A DNA stretch of 64,000 nt from DASZVB01 sp035545855. GTDB lineage: Bacteria; Myxococcota_A; Polyangia; Polyangiales; Polyangiaceae. Under the pieces are notes generated by a model, which searched no databases, was not told where the DNA came from, and saw nothing but the letters and a program-made list of their open reading frames with translations. Each line of letters begins with the position of its first letter. The stretch's first letter is position 1. Below, piece by piece: positions 24,885-34,294 of the stretch. The translations under genes were made by a program, and so were the position numbers. The stretch spans positions 1 to 64,000 of the forward strand of contig DASZXK010000058.1 in assembly GCA_035545855.1 (NCBI GenBank). The letters are read 5' to 3'.

Positions 24885-26764
24885 GCAAGTCCGACGAACT
24901 TCCCGATGATCTCGCGGACTTCACGGCGACGCGGAGGACGATCGTCATCGCGGCCATCGCGATGGGAATCGGCGCGCTGAGCTCGGCCGTCGCGTTCGCG
25001 CTGCTCCGGCTCATCGGGCTCTTCACGAACCTCTTCTACTATCGGCGGTGGAGCACGGATTTCGCGTCTCCGTCCGGGAACACGCTCGGGCTCGTCGCCG
25101 TGCTCGTGCCGATCGGCGGAGCGCTCGTCACGGGGCTCATGGCCCGGTTCGGCTCCGAGCGAATCCGCGGCCACGGCATCCCCGAGGCGCTCGAGGCGAT
25201 CCTCACGCGCGGAAGCCGCGTGGAGCCGAGGGTCGCCGTGCTGAAGCCCATCTCCGCCGCCGTGACGATCGGCTCCGGCGGTCCCTTCGGTGCGGAGGGG
25301 CCGATCATCATGACGGGCGGAGCCGTCGGATCCATGATCGCGCAGGTCCTTCGCTTGACGGCCGCGGAGCGAAAGACGCTCCTCGTCGCCGGCGCAGCCG
25401 CGGGCATGTCCGCGACGTTCGCGGCGCCGATCGCGTCCGTCCTCCTCGCGGTCGAGCTCCTCCTGTTCGAGCTGAAGCCACGGAGCTTCGTTCCCGTGGC
25501 GCTCGCCAGCGCGACGGCGTTCGCGTGCCGGGTTCCGCTCCTCGGGCTCGGGCCGGTGTTCGTCGTACGCCCGCACCACGCCTGGGTGGGCGCGCTCGGG
25601 CTCCTGGGCTCTGCGGGGGCGGGCATCGTCGGCGGCGTGCTCGCCGCGGCGATGACCGCGTCCGTGTACGCCTCGGAGGATGCGTTCAAGCGCCTCCCGT
25701 TCCACTGGATGTGGTGGCCCGCGGTCGGCGGCCTGGTCGTGGGCCTCGGGGGGCTCCTGAATCCGCGGGCGCTCGGCGTGGGCTACGACACCATCGAGGC
25801 CCTCCTCGACGGCTCGCTCGACACGAGAGCGGTGCTTCTCCTCGTGGTCGTGAAGTGGACGATCTGGGCCGTTTACCTCGGCTCGGGAACGTCGGGAGGC
25901 GTGCTCGCGCCGCTGCTCATGATCGGCGCGGCCGCGGGGCAGCTCGCGAGCCCGTTCCTCCCGGCAGAAGGCGCCGGCTTCTGGCCGACGGTCGTCATGG
26001 GCGCGACCCTCGCCGGGACGATGCGCTCCCCGCTCACGGGCCTCGTCTTCACGGTGGAGCTCACTCAGGACGGAAACCTGTCGCTTCCGCTCCTCGTCGC
26101 GTGCGCCGTCGCGCATGGGTTCAGCGTCCTCGTGCTGAAGCGCTCCATCCTCACGGAGAAGGTCGCACGACGCGGGTTTCACGTGACCCGCGAATACGCG
26201 ATCGACCCGGCCGACGTTCTCTTCGTGCGCGACGTCATGCAGAGCTCGGTGGTCGCGCTGCCCGCGTCCACGACGCCGGGCGAAGCGCGGGACCTGCTCG
26301 GCACCAAGCTGGGCGAGCTCGAACCGCTCTACGCGGTCGTCCAGGAGAACGACGGCGGAGGGGCCCGTCTCGCGGGCGTCGTGACACGTCGAGCCCTCGG
26401 CTCCTTCGCGAACGGACGCGTCTCGGACGCGCGCCTCGGGAGCGCCGCGAACGCAGAGCCCGTCACGGCGTTCCCCGACGAGCCGCTCGGAGACGTCGTC
26501 GAACGGATGGCGCGCACCGGTTTCACGAGGCTTCCCGTCGTGACCCGCGGGGACTCCCGCGAGCTGGTCGGTCTCCTGACGCTCGCGCACACGCTGAAGG
26601 CGACCCGCCGCCACGTTGAGGAGGAGCAGCGCCGCGAGCGGGTGCTCACGCTGGACGTCCTCGTTCCGAAAGCGCTTCGAGGGCGTCTCCGGGTGACCGA
26701 CACCCCGGTGTCGAGCGGCGCCGGCTCCGCGCGGGAAGATCCGGAGGCCGCGGCTCCGCGCTAG
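24881..26764 (+). CDS. ClC-type chloride channel/transporter with C-terminal CBS pair
   Basis: A 627-residue protein. The membrane part (about 20-430) has the ClC motifs GHGIPEALEAI (counterpart of GSGIP), GSGGPFGAEGP (counterpart of GREGP, with the gating Glu kept) and GTSGGVLAPLL (counterpart of GxFxP). Two CBS domains follow (about 450-575: VLFVRDVMQSSVVALPA and AEPVTAFPDEPLGDVVERM), which may sense nucleotides. The family moves chloride, either as a channel or in exchange for protons; the conserved Glu leans towards an exchanger or a gated channel. It is co-transcribed with marR. Confidence 0.92.
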   Translation: MSKSDELPDDLADFTATRRTIVIAAIAMGIGALSSAVAFALLRLIGLFTNLFYYRRWSTDFASPSGNTLGLVAVLVPIGGALVTGLMARFGSERIRGHGIPEALEAILTRGSRVEPRVAVLKPISAAVTIGSGGPFGAEGPIIMTGGAVGSMIAQVLRLTAAERKTLLVAGAAAGMSATFAAPIASVLLAVELLLFELKPRSFVPVALASATAFACRVPLLGLGPVFVVRPHHAWVGALGLLGSAGAGIVGGVLAAAMTASVYASEDAFKRLPFHWMWWPAVGGLVVGLGGLLNPRALGVGYDTIEALLDGSLDTRAVLLLVVVKWTIWAVYLGSGTSGGVLAPLLMIGAAAGQLASPFLPAEGAGFWPTVVMGATLAGTMRSPLTGLVFTVELTQDGNLSLPLLVACAVAHGFSVLVLKRSILTEKVARRGFHVTREYAIDPADVLFVRDVMQSSVVALPASTTPGEARDLLGTKLGELEPLYAVVQENDGGGARLAGVVTRRALGSFANGRVSDARLGSAANAEPVTAFPDEPLGDVVERMARTGFTRLPVVTRGDSRELVGLLTLAHTLKATRRHVEEEQRRERVLTLDVLVPKALRGRLRVTDTPVSSGAGSAREDPEAAAPR

Positions 26765-26775
26765 CGGGGCCCGCT

Positions 26776-28287
26776 CTAGTCGCGCTCGAGCCCGAGCGTC
26801 TTCATGAGCGTGTAGACGTGCGCGCGGGCGAGGTCGAGCCGCCTGGCAGTCTCGGAGACGTTGCCCCCGGTGCCGTCGAGGGTCGCGCGGAGGAGCTCCC
26901 GCTGGTAGCGACGCGTGCCTTCCTGGAACGTACACCCGTCGAATTCGCTGGTGCGGGCGGCTGGCGCTTCGAGACCGAAATGGCTCGCCTCCACCTGAGG
27001 AGCGCCTTCCGCCGAGGCACGGATCGTCGCGGCCTCCACGCGATGAGCGAGCTCCCGCACGTTGCCCGGCCATTCCGCCGTCGAGAGCGCGCGGAGGGCG
27101 CCCGCCCCGAGCTCGACCCTCCGGAGCTTGTGAGTCCGCTGCGCGACCTCGCAGAAGTGGCGCGCGAGGGCCGGGATGTCCTCGCGACGCTCCGCGAGCG
27201 ACGGGACGACGATCGGCAGGACCTGGAGCCGGTAGAAGAGATCCTCGCGGAATCGCTTGGCGGCGACGGCCTTCCGCAGATCGACGTTCGTGGCGGCGAT
27301 GAGCCGGACGTCCGCCGTGACCGGCTGCGACGACCCGAGCGGATAGTACTGCCGGGTCTGCAGGAGCTGGAGGAGCTTCGCCTGCGCGGTCGTCGTGAGC
27401 TCGGCGATCTCGTCGAGGAGGAGCGTGCCGCCCTTCGCGGCGCCGACCTTTCCCTCGATCTTCCGGGACGCCGTGGAGTGCGCGCCCGGCATCGCCCCGA
27501 AGAGCTCGCTCTCCATCAGGGGTTCCGGAATGGCCGCGCAGTTGATCTCCACGAAGGGACCCGACGCCCTGGGCCCGGCGGCGTGGATCACGCGGGCGAT
27601 CTGGGTCTTTCCGGCGCCCGTTTCCCCGCCGAGCAGCACGCAGACGTCGAGCGGCGACACCAGCTCGAGCTCACGGAACAGATCGGCGAGCGCCTTGGAA
27701 GAACCGATGACGTGATCGAGCGGCAGGCGCTTCCGGAAGTCCCGGGTCGGGTCGTTCTTCCCACGGAACGTCCGGCGCTCGAAGAGCGCGTGAGTGAGCG
27801 GCGCCAGGTGCTCGACGAAGATCTCCGCGCAGGCCTTGTTCTCGTCGGAGAACATGTCCGAGACGTTCCTCCGCTGCAGATACAGAACGCCGAGCGGCGG
27901 GTCTTTCCCGATCGGGGCGCAGAGCACCGCGTGGATGTTCGAGCGTCGCACGCTCGAACGGTCCCGGAAGCGCGGATCGAGCAGGGCCGAGGGGGTGACG
28001 ATCACCTCTCCGGTCCCGAGGGCCTCCGCGATGATCCCCCGCGACACGAGCTCGCGGATCTCCTGCGTCTCTTCGTCGGTGCACCCCGCCGCAGTCCACC
28101 AGGACCGCTCCTCGGCGGCGTCGCGCTCGAAGATCTCGATGTACCCTTGCTCGGCCTCGACGACGTCCACGACGAGCTCGAGGGCCTCCTTCAGGAACGG
28201 CTCGAGCTCGGCCCGGGCGTTCAGCCGGAGAAGGCCACGATACAGGTCGCGCTCCTTCTCGAGCCGGAGGACGTCGGGAGTCGTCAT
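26776..28287 (-). CDS. GAF-AAA+-Fis (NtrC-like) regulator with altered GAFTGA loop
   Basis: About 503 residues from the ATG at 28287 (a GTG or ATG start 15 codons upstream is also possible). It has an N-terminal GAF-like sensor (about 20-185), a AAA+ domain with Walker A GETGAGKT and Walker B GGTLLLDEIAEL, then RLIAATNVDLRKAV and FREDLFYRLQVLPI. A C-terminal Fis-type HTH ends NVSETARRLDLARAHVYTLMKTLGL. The sigma54-contacting loop reads GAHSTA instead of GAFTGA, with the key F and T both changed, so sigma54 activation is doubtful. It lies divergent from the threonine aldolase gene. Confidence 0.88.
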   Translation of the reverse strand: MTTPDVLRLEKERDLYRGLLRLNARAELEPFLKEALELVVDVVEAEQGYIEIFERDAAEERSWWTAAGCTDEETQEIRELVSRGIIAEALGTGEVIVTPSALLDPRFRDRSSVRRSNIHAVLCAPIGKDPPLGVLYLQRRNVSDMFSDENKACAEIFVEHLAPLTHALFERRTFRGKNDPTRDFRKRLPLDHVIGSSKALADLFRELELVSPLDVCVLLGGETGAGKTQIARVIHAAGPRASGPFVEINCAAIPEPLMESELFGAMPGAHSTASRKIEGKVGAAKGGTLLLDEIAELTTTAQAKLLQLLQTRQYYPLGSSQPVTADVRLIAATNVDLRKAVAAKRFREDLFYRLQVLPIVVPSLAERREDIPALARHFCEVAQRTHKLRRVELGAGALRALSTAEWPGNVRELAHRVEAATIRASAEGAPQVEASHFGLEAPAARTSEFDGCTFQEGTRRYQRELLRATLDGTGGNVSETARRLDLARAHVYTLMKTLGLERD

Positions 28288-28373
28288 GGCGGCCCGGGCA
28301 TCATAGGCGAGCCGCGGGACGGTTCGCGACACCGCGAGGCGGATGCCCGCGAAACCGGCTCGCGGCTGAGCTA

Positions 28374-29441
28374 GTGTCGTTCGCCTTGACCGCCCAGGAC
28401 GTCGTCGACCTCCGTTCCGACACGGTGACCAAGCCGACGCCGGCCATGCGCGAGGCGATGGCGCGAGCCGAGGTGGGAGACGACGTCTATGGCGAGGATC
28501 CGTCGGTCCATCGCCTGGAGGCGAGGGTCGCGGAGCTCCTCGGCAAGGAAGCCGCCGTGTTCGTTCCGTCCGGCACGATGGCGAACCAGCTCGCGCTCCT
28601 CGTCCAGACGAAGCGCGGCGAGGCGGTCGTCGCGGGAGAAGGGACGCACTGTGCGGTCCTCGAGTCCGGCGCGGCAGCCGCCTGGAGCGGCGTGCAGTTC
28701 AACTTCGCCGGCACGGGCGGTCCGTTCTCGGCGGAGGATCTGGAGCGCGCGCTCGAACCTCGCGGGCTCGTGTACGCGAGGCCGTCCTTGGTCGTCGTGG
28801 AGAACACCCACAATCGCGCCGGAGGTCGGCTCTTCTCGCATGCCGAGGTCCTCCGGATCGGGCGGGTCGCGAAGCGGCACGGCCTGGCCCTCCACCTGGA
28901 CGGCGCGCGGCTCTGGAACGCGGCGGTGGCGACGGGGCAGCGCGAATCGGACCTCGCCGGACCGTTCGACACGGTGAGCGTCTGTTTCTCGAAGGGCCTC
29001 GGCGCGCCGGTGGGCTCGGCGCTCGCGGGTACGAGGGCGGTCATCGACGAGGCCCGGCGCTACCGGAAGATGCTCGGCGGAGGCATGCGCCAGGCCGGGG
29101 TGCTCGCCGCGGCCTGTTCCTACGCCCTCGAGCGACACCGGGACCGGCTCGCCGAGGACCACGACGCGGCGCGCGCCGTCGCGGAGCGGCTCCGGGAGGC
29201 GAAAGGCGCGCTGGTCGACCTCGCGACGGTCGAGACGAACATCGTCAACGTGAAGCTCGCCGCCCCCAAGGCAGACGCGGTCGTCGCGCTCGCCCGGCGC
29301 CGGGGAGTGCTCGTGAACGCGACCGGCGCCGCGAGCCTCCGCCTCGTCACGCACCTCGACGCTCCGCTCGCCCGCGCGGTCTCCGGCGCGGAACGTCTCG
29401 CCGCCGCGATCACGGAGACGCTCGGCGAGGGGACCCGTTGA
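28374..29441 (+). CDS. ltaE: Low-specificity threonine aldolase (PLP enzyme)
   Basis: A 355-residue PLP-dependent enzyme. It opens VVDLRSDTVTKPTPAMREAMARAEVGDDVYGEDPSV, the standard beginning of this family. The PLP lysine lies in VCFSKGLGAPVGSALAG; substrate and cofactor contacts include HLDGARLWNA. It cleaves threonine or allo-threonine to glycine and acetaldehyde. The frame opens with GTG at 28374; a TTG at 28386 is an alternative. Its stop overlaps the TTG start of the next gene. A link with the glycine cleavage genes at 61-64 kb is possible metabolically but not by position. Confidence 0.92.
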   Translation: MSFALTAQDVVDLRSDTVTKPTPAMREAMARAEVGDDVYGEDPSVHRLEARVAELLGKEAAVFVPSGTMANQLALLVQTKRGEAVVAGEGTHCAVLESGAAAAWSGVQFNFAGTGGPFSAEDLERALEPRGLVYARPSLVVVENTHNRAGGRLFSHAEVLRIGRVAKRHGLALHLDGARLWNAAVATGQRESDLAGPFDTVSVCFSKGLGAPVGSALAGTRAVIDEARRYRKMLGGGMRQAGVLAAACSYALERHRDRLAEDHDAARAVAERLREAKGALVDLATVETNIVNVKLAAPKADAVVALARRRGVLVNATGAASLRLVTHLDAPLARAVSGAERLAAAITETLGEGTR

Positions 29442-30541
29442 GGGGGAGCGTTGCGGCGGTCGCCGTCGTGGTCATCGGGTGCGGCGGCCCCGTCGTGAAC
29501 GACTACACGCGAGCCGTGGCGAGCGCGGAGCGCGCCTACTCGGCGGGCCGCTACGAAGAGGCCGCGCGGGAGTGGGCACGCGCCGAACACGCCGCGGTCC
29601 GTACGCGCGATCGCGACGAGGCCGCGTATCTGGAGGCTGCGGCGCTCGCCCGCGCCGGACGCGACGCGGACGCCGTCCGAGCCTACGGGGAGCTCGTCCG
29701 GCGATCGCCACGGGGAGAGCGAACCGCGAGGGCGCTGCTCGACCGCGCCGCGCTCCGGGCCCGCGCCGGGGACGCCGCGGGCTCGTTCGCGGACCTCGAC
29801 GCCATCGTGACGGACCATCCGGAGAGCGGCGCGGCGCGAGCGGCGCTCGCCGCCTGCGTGGACGCGAAGCGACGGGACGGCGAGGGCGCGGTGCGCACCT
29901 ACCTGGACGAGCGCGCCGCGAAGCTCGGCGCGACGGAGCTCGGCGAGTCGATCGCGTCCGCCTACGCGGATTCCCTCTCGCGAAGCGGCGACCTGGAAGC
30001 GGCCAAGGCCCGGTACCTCGACGCCGCGAATCGGTATCCGTACCCGGAGGGGCGGCTGTGGGACGATTCGCTGTTTCACGCCGCGGAGCTCGCCGAGCGG
30101 CTCGGAAATCCGTCGGAGGCCGCGCTGCTCCTCGAGCGACTCCTCGCGGCGCGGGAGACCGCGTACGTGCAGGGCAGCTACGAACGGGCCCGCTACGGCG
30201 AGGCGCGGTTCCACCTCGGCGAGCTCTACCGGGACGCTCTCCGCGATCCGGCGAAGGCCAGAGCGGAGTTCGAGATCCTCTTTCGGGAGCACCGGAACAG
30301 CCGCCTCCGCGACGACGGCGCCTGGAACGCCGCGCTCCTCGCTCGCCAGGCGGGCGACGAGGCCGGCGCGTGCCGCCTCGCCCATGGCATCGTCCAGGAG
30401 CTACCGGAGTCCCGGTACGCTGCCTGCGTGTCCCACCTGTGCCCGGCGGAGCGGCCTCCGGAGAAGGCCGGACCGTGCCACGAGTACCTGCTGAGAGAAC
30501 GTCCGCCCGGCGGGCGGACACCACCTGGAGACGGCCCGTGA
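29438..30541 (+). CDS. TPR-type repeat lipoprotein
   Basis: A 367-residue protein from a TTG start that overlaps the threonine aldolase stop (TTGA). The N-terminus has a lipobox-like VVVIGC (Cys about 15). The rest is a string of helical TPR-like repeats (AYSAGRYEEAAREWARAE, AALARAGRDADAVRAYGELVRRSP, ARAEFEILFREH). It is probably a periplasmic or outer-membrane scaffold for protein-protein contacts. The Cys-containing C-terminus (RYAACVSHLCPAE...GPCHEYL) may form disulfides. No specific function is recognised. Confidence 0.78.
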   Translation: MRGSVAAVAVVVIGCGGPVVNDYTRAVASAERAYSAGRYEEAAREWARAEHAAVRTRDRDEAAYLEAAALARAGRDADAVRAYGELVRRSPRGERTARALLDRAALRARAGDAAGSFADLDAIVTDHPESGAARAALAACVDAKRRDGEGAVRTYLDERAAKLGATELGESIASAYADSLSRSGDLEAAKARYLDAANRYPYPEGRLWDDSLFHAAELAERLGNPSEAALLLERLLAARETAYVQGSYERARYGEARFHLGELYRDALRDPAKARAEFEILFREHRNSRLRDDGAWNAALLARQAGDEAGACRLAHGIVQELPESRYAACVSHLCPAERPPEKAGPCHEYLLRERPPGGRTPPGDGP

Positions 30542-30545
30542 CGAC

Positions 30546-30959
30546 TCAGTCTTCGTCGTCTTCTTCTTCGGACTCTTCGTCGTCGTCGTCGCCGTCCTCG
30601 TCCTCGTCTTCGAGGGGTTCGTCGTCGTCGACTTCGTCGGGCTCGTCCGGTTCGTCGGGTTCATCCCCGGCGGCGGCCGCCTTCTGGTCGGTCTTCAGGT
30701 CGATTCCGACCTCGCCGAGCTGTGTCTCGAGGAGTTCGAAGAGCTCGTCGACGTCGTCGCCGCTCCATTCGTCGAGAACGTCGGTGAGAAACTCGAAGAA
30801 GTCCGCCGAGTCCAGTCGGCGCTCGATTTCTTCCACCTGTTCTTCGGTGAAAGCTTCGAGAATGTCCTCACGAAGGGACTCCGAGTCCCCCTCCTCGATC
30901 GATTCCTGCGCCGAGAGCCGAATCTGCTTTACGGCACGTCTGTCGAGGTAGAGTTCCAT
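30546..30959 (-). CDS. Acidic protein with Asp/Glu-rich tail, unknown function
   Basis: A 137-residue protein. The first ~90 residues are helical (SLREDILEAFTEEQVEEIERRLDSADFFEFLTDVLDEW). The last ~45 residues are a run of D, E, P and S (starting DEPDEPDEPDEVDD). The gene is real by codon pattern: the minus-strand frame keeps the expected GC-rich third positions outside the tail. Start ATG at 30959; stop is 5 bases from the convergent lipoprotein gene. Its family is unknown. The tail resembles that of ScpB at 43667-44695 and may bind basic proteins or cations. Confidence 0.7.
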   Translation of the reverse strand: MELYLDRRAVKQIRLSAQESIEEGDSESLREDILEAFTEEQVEEIERRLDSADFFEFLTDVLDEWSGDDVDELFELLETQLGEVGIDLKTDQKAAAAGDEPDEPDEPDEVDDDEPLEDEDEDGDDDDEESEEEDDED

Positions 30960-30961
30960 TT

Positions 30962-31004
30962 GGTTCGTGCGCTCCAGATGATCGCCACCGCGTTTAAACG
31001 AACC
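30962..31004. promoter_or_regulatory. Inverted repeat in a divergent intergenic region
   Basis: GGTTCGT (30962-30968) and ACGAACC (30998-31004) are 7-bp inverted arms about 30 bases apart. They flank a GTTTAAAC palindrome (30992-30999), which partly overlaps the right arm. The site lies between the start of the acidic protein gene and the first residues of the outer-membrane protein frame, so it may be an operator. No factor can be named. Confidence 0.35.
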
Positions 31005-31724
31005 GTCGTGGAGACGTCAAGACCGGTTCTCGACGGAAGGCTCCGCACACGGCGGGAACGGGTATCTCCGGGAGTTCCACGGGGATTCGGAGCAAAGGTC
31101 GCCGCCGCCGCGGCCGTCCTCTCGCTCGCCGGTGCCCCGGGCGTGGCGCGGGGCGAAGAAACCCGGTCGCGTCAACGCGACCACTACCTGCAGTACGGCG
31201 CCGGCTTCGCGACGGAGACGGTGGCCTCGGCCGGCGGCATCTGCCCGAAGGACGCCCGCGCTCCGTGCATCCTCGGCTCGGGGCTCGGGCTCGCGATCCG
31301 GGCGGGGTACCGAACGCGCGAACGATGGTACGTGGGCGGCGCCTACGAATTCTCCCGACAGGATTCGTCGAACCTCCTCAGGCTGGCCATTTTGCAGCAG
31401 CTCCGTGGCGAGGCGCGGTACTACCTCCGGGACGATGCTCGGCTCACGCCGTACGTGGGACTCGGAGCGGGGGGTGCGCTCTATGGAAACGAGTGGGGAA
31501 GCGAGACGGGTGGTCTCACGGCCTACCTCGGGATCGGGCTGGAATTCGAGGTCAGCCGGACGTCCGTGGTGGGCGCAGCCGTCGGCTATCGACCGGTGGC
31601 GTTCCGGAGTTTTCGGGACCGTGCCGGGCAAAACCGCGCCGACGACTGGTTCGGCTTCGGTGCCGCGCACCTGGTCGCCCTCGAACTCGTCTTCGAGGTT
31701 CGCGACCCGCTCGCACGGTGGTAG
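30978..31724 (+). CDS. Outer-membrane beta-barrel protein, unknown function
   Basis: About 248 residues from the ATG at 30978; a TTG at 30960 or a GTG at 31008 could also be the start. A signal peptide core (AAAAAVLSLAGAPGVARGEE) is preceded by an unusually long basic leader of about 40 residues, so the true start may be internal. The mature part alternates polar and hydrophobic residues with Tyr/Trp/Gly, as in 8-stranded barrels (YLQYGAGFATETV, RWYVGGAYEFSRQ, LTAYLGIGLEFEVS), and ends in strands typical of barrels. No function is assigned. Confidence 0.65.
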   Translation: MIATAFKRTVVETSRPVLDGRLRTRRERVSPGVPRGFGAKVAAAAAVLSLAGAPGVARGEETRSRQRDHYLQYGAGFATETVASAGGICPKDARAPCILGSGLGLAIRAGYRTRERWYVGGAYEFSRQDSSNLLRLAILQQLRGEARYYLRDDARLTPYVGLGAGGALYGNEWGSETGGLTAYLGIGLEFEVSRTSVVGAAVGYRPVAFRSFRDRAGQNRADDWFGFGAAHLVALELVFEVRDPLARW

Positions 31725-31839
31725 GGTGGTCGGCCGTGTCTCCCGTGGCGTCTCGTGACCCGCACCCGCCGGCAAGCGCAGACTCGGACTCGCGAAAAGT
31801 CCGCTTGACGCGCTCATTGACGCGGGGTCCCCTACCCAC

Positions 31840-33075
31840 GTGAGGTGCGATCGGTGCGGCGCGGAGAACCCGGCGAACCTCATCTTTTGCCGGGACTGCG
31901 GGAATCGCCTTCCGGGAGAGGCAGCTCCGCACGGCGGCGGCGCGCCGCGTCCGGCCGCTCCTGCGTTCGAGTTCGGACCGCGCGGGAACCCCGCCGCCGG
32001 AGCGCCGGCGCCGTGCCCACGCTGCGGCACGCCGAACCCGCCGGCGAATCGGTTCTGCTCGAGCTGCGGCTCGCCCCTCGCTGCGGCCCAGCACGGAGCC
32101 ATCGCGCATCCTCCTGCAGCTCCGCCTCCACAAGCGCCACCTGCCCACGCTCCGCCAGCACCGCAGCCGGTCCGTGCACCCGCCCCGGCCGCAGCCCCAG
32201 CGCCGGCTGGGCCTCCGAATTCGGCCGTCTGCGGGCGATGCCGGGGGGTGAACCCGGCCGGGATGCAATTCTGCCAGTTTTGCGGGGCGCCGCTTTCTCC
32301 GGGGCACGAAGCCCACGCCGCTCCGCCTCCGCAGCCCGTCGCGGCGCCGCGCCGCCCGCCGGAACCCGCCCCGGCTCCGGCGCCTTCGGCCGCCTGGGGG
32401 GGCGGCCCGGCCACGCTCCGTCCGGCTCGGCTGGTGGTCATCACCCAGGACGGGACGCCCGGCCGGGCGTACGACATCACCGACCTTCAGGTCGATTTGG
32501 GCCGGGAAGAGGGCGGCATCGTCCTTCCGAACGACCCTTATGTATCTCCGCGGCACGCGCGGCTTCGCCGCCAGGGAAGCCAGTTTTTCGTCCGAGACCT
32601 CGGTTCGGTAAACGGGGTCTACGTGAGGCTCAGGCGCCCCGAGAAGCTGGAGCACGCCGACTTGGTGTTGGTGGGCCTCGAAGTGTTAAGGTTCGAGCTT
32701 GTGAGCGAAGCAGAGAAAGCTCTCGGCCCGGCAATGGACAGGGGCACCCAGGTATTCGGTTCCCCGGCGACGCCTCGCCACGCGCGCCTCTGCCAGCGCA
32801 CCGTCGAGGGCGTCACGCGGGATACCTACTCGCTTTACCGGGACGAAACGATCGTTGGTCGTGAGTCCGGGGACATCGTCTTCACCAGCGACCCGTTCAT
32901 GAGCCGCCAGCACGCGGCCATCTCGCGAGACCCCTACGATGGGAGCTTCACCCTGAAGGACCTCGGTTCCTCGAACGGCACGTACCTCGCGATCCGCGGG
33001 GAGGTTCCCCTGCAGAACGGGGACCATCTCCGCATCGGGCAACACCTGTTCCGCCTGGAAGTGGACGCAGAGTAA
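31840..33075 (+). CDS. Three zinc ribbons plus two FHA domains (phosphothreonine reader)
   Basis: A 411-residue protein from GTG at 31840. Three CxxC...CxxC zinc ribbons (starting at C3, about C65 and about C131) alternate with Pro/Ala-rich linkers. Two FHA domains follow: about 213-290 (DLGREEGGIVLPNDPYVSPRHARL) and about 325-405 (IVGRESGDIVFTSDPFMSRQHAAI, KDLGSSNGTYL). Both keep the G-R, S-x-x-H and N-G signatures; the first has SVNG in place of SSNG. It should bind phosphothreonine proteins. The PP2C phosphatase gene follows after 7 bases. Confidence 0.9.
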   Translation: MRCDRCGAENPANLIFCRDCGNRLPGEAAPHGGGAPRPAAPAFEFGPRGNPAAGAPAPCPRCGTPNPPANRFCSSCGSPLAAAQHGAIAHPPAAPPPQAPPAHAPPAPQPVRAPAPAAAPAPAGPPNSAVCGRCRGVNPAGMQFCQFCGAPLSPGHEAHAAPPPQPVAAPRRPPEPAPAPAPSAAWGGGPATLRPARLVVITQDGTPGRAYDITDLQVDLGREEGGIVLPNDPYVSPRHARLRRQGSQFFVRDLGSVNGVYVRLRRPEKLEHADLVLVGLEVLRFELVSEAEKALGPAMDRGTQVFGSPATPRHARLCQRTVEGVTRDTYSLYRDETIVGRESGDIVFTSDPFMSRQHAAISRDPYDGSFTLKDLGSSNGTYLAIRGEVPLQNGDHLRIGQHLFRLEVDAE

Positions 33076-33082
33076 TCACGCC

Positions 33083-34288
33083 ATGAGCGGAGCGGGCAGC
33101 GCTGGTTCCCCGGGCGAGATTCGCCTCAAATTGTTCGGCCGCACCGACGTCGGACAGATCCGCGAGCACAACGAAGACAACTTCCTGATCGCGGACTTGT
33201 CTCGTCAGGTCCGGAGCATCATGGAGGCCGACCGCGAGCAGACGGTGGGCCCCGCGGGCACGGTCTTCGCGGTGTGCGACGGCATGGGCGGCGCCGCTGC
33301 CGGCGAGGTCGCGAGCAAGCTCGCCGTCGACATCATCTACGAGAAGATGCTCTCGGGTGGCGCGCCCGCGAACGGGGACGACCTCGCGCGGCGACTCGTC
33401 TCCACCGTCGAGGAAGCGGGTCTCCGCATCTTCAACGAAGCGCGCGCCGATCGGACGCGACGCGGGATGGGCACGACCTCCACGGTCGCCGCACTCCTCG
33501 ACGGCCGCCTCTTCATCGCCCAGGTGGGAGACAGCCGGGCGTACTTGCTCCGCGGTGAGCAGCTCGTCCAGGTCACGCGCGACCAGTCGCTCGTGAACCA
33601 GCTCATCGAGGCCGGGCAGCTCACCGAGGAGGAAGCCGAGACCTTCGAGCACAACAACATCATCCTCCAGGCCCTCGGCACGGCCGAATCGGTCCAGGTG
33701 GACCTCACCTACGTGGACCTCCGCCGCGGGGACACGCTGGTGATGTGCTCGGACGGCCTCTCGGGGATGATCCGCTCCGAGGACATCCGCCAGAGCCTCC
33801 TCTCCGTCCCCGATCCGCTGGATGCGTGCAAGGTCCTGACCGACCGCGCGAACCAGGCGGGCGGCCACGACAACATCACCGTCATCGTGGTTCGTTTCGA
33901 CGGACCGGGCATCCCGGAGGGCAGGCCCGACGACGAGCCGGTGAAGTACCGGAAATACGCCCTGCAGACGACTCCGCCGCTCGACGCGACCGTCCGTCCC
34001 GGAGGCGCCATGGCGCCGAGCGGACCGATCCAGACCGCGCCGCCGAGCGACGAGGCGCAGCGCGAGTCACGGAGCCTCCGCGTCGGTCACACGATGGTCG
34101 GCGTCCAGTCGCCGATCTCGGGCGCGCCTCCCCCGAACACCCAGCGGTCGAGCAACGCCCCCTCGATGCGATACGCCGAGGAGCCCGTGGATCTCCCGAC
34201 GACGGGCCTTCCGCCCCAGGTCGTGGGGTTCATCGTCGTCGGCGCGTTCCTGCTCGTCGTGGCGATGGGCTTCTGGCTCCTCAGGTAA
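33083..34288 (+). CDS. PP2C-type Ser/Thr protein phosphatase, membrane-anchored
   Basis: A 401-residue protein. The PP2C domain (about 8-275) has all metal-binding motifs: GQIREHNEDNF, VCDGMGGAAAGEVAS, GMGTTSTVAALL, VGDSRAYLLRG, CSDGLSGMI and GGHDNITVIVV. A Pro/Ser-rich linker leads to a C-terminal transmembrane segment (VVGFIVVGAFLLVVAMGFWLL). It reverses the action of Hanks-type kinases and, with the zinc-ribbon/FHA gene just upstream, forms a phospho-signalling pair. No kinase is adjacent. Start ATG at 33083. Confidence 0.94.
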   Translation: MSGAGSAGSPGEIRLKLFGRTDVGQIREHNEDNFLIADLSRQVRSIMEADREQTVGPAGTVFAVCDGMGGAAAGEVASKLAVDIIYEKMLSGGAPANGDDLARRLVSTVEEAGLRIFNEARADRTRRGMGTTSTVAALLDGRLFIAQVGDSRAYLLRGEQLVQVTRDQSLVNQLIEAGQLTEEEAETFEHNNIILQALGTAESVQVDLTYVDLRRGDTLVMCSDGLSGMIRSEDIRQSLLSVPDPLDACKVLTDRANQAGGHDNITVIVVRFDGPGIPEGRPDDEPVKYRKYALQTTPPLDATVRPGGAMAPSGPIQTAPPSDEAQRESRSLRVGHTMVGVQSPISGAPPPNTQRSSNAPSMRYAEEPVDLPTTGLPPQVVGFIVVGAFLLVVAMGFWLLR

Positions 34289-34294
34289 GACGGG

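Noticed and set aside
31805..31824. Two TTGACGCG direct repeats upstream of the zinc-ribbon/FHA gene as a promoter
   Set aside because: No acceptable -10 box lies 16-18 bases downstream of either copy.
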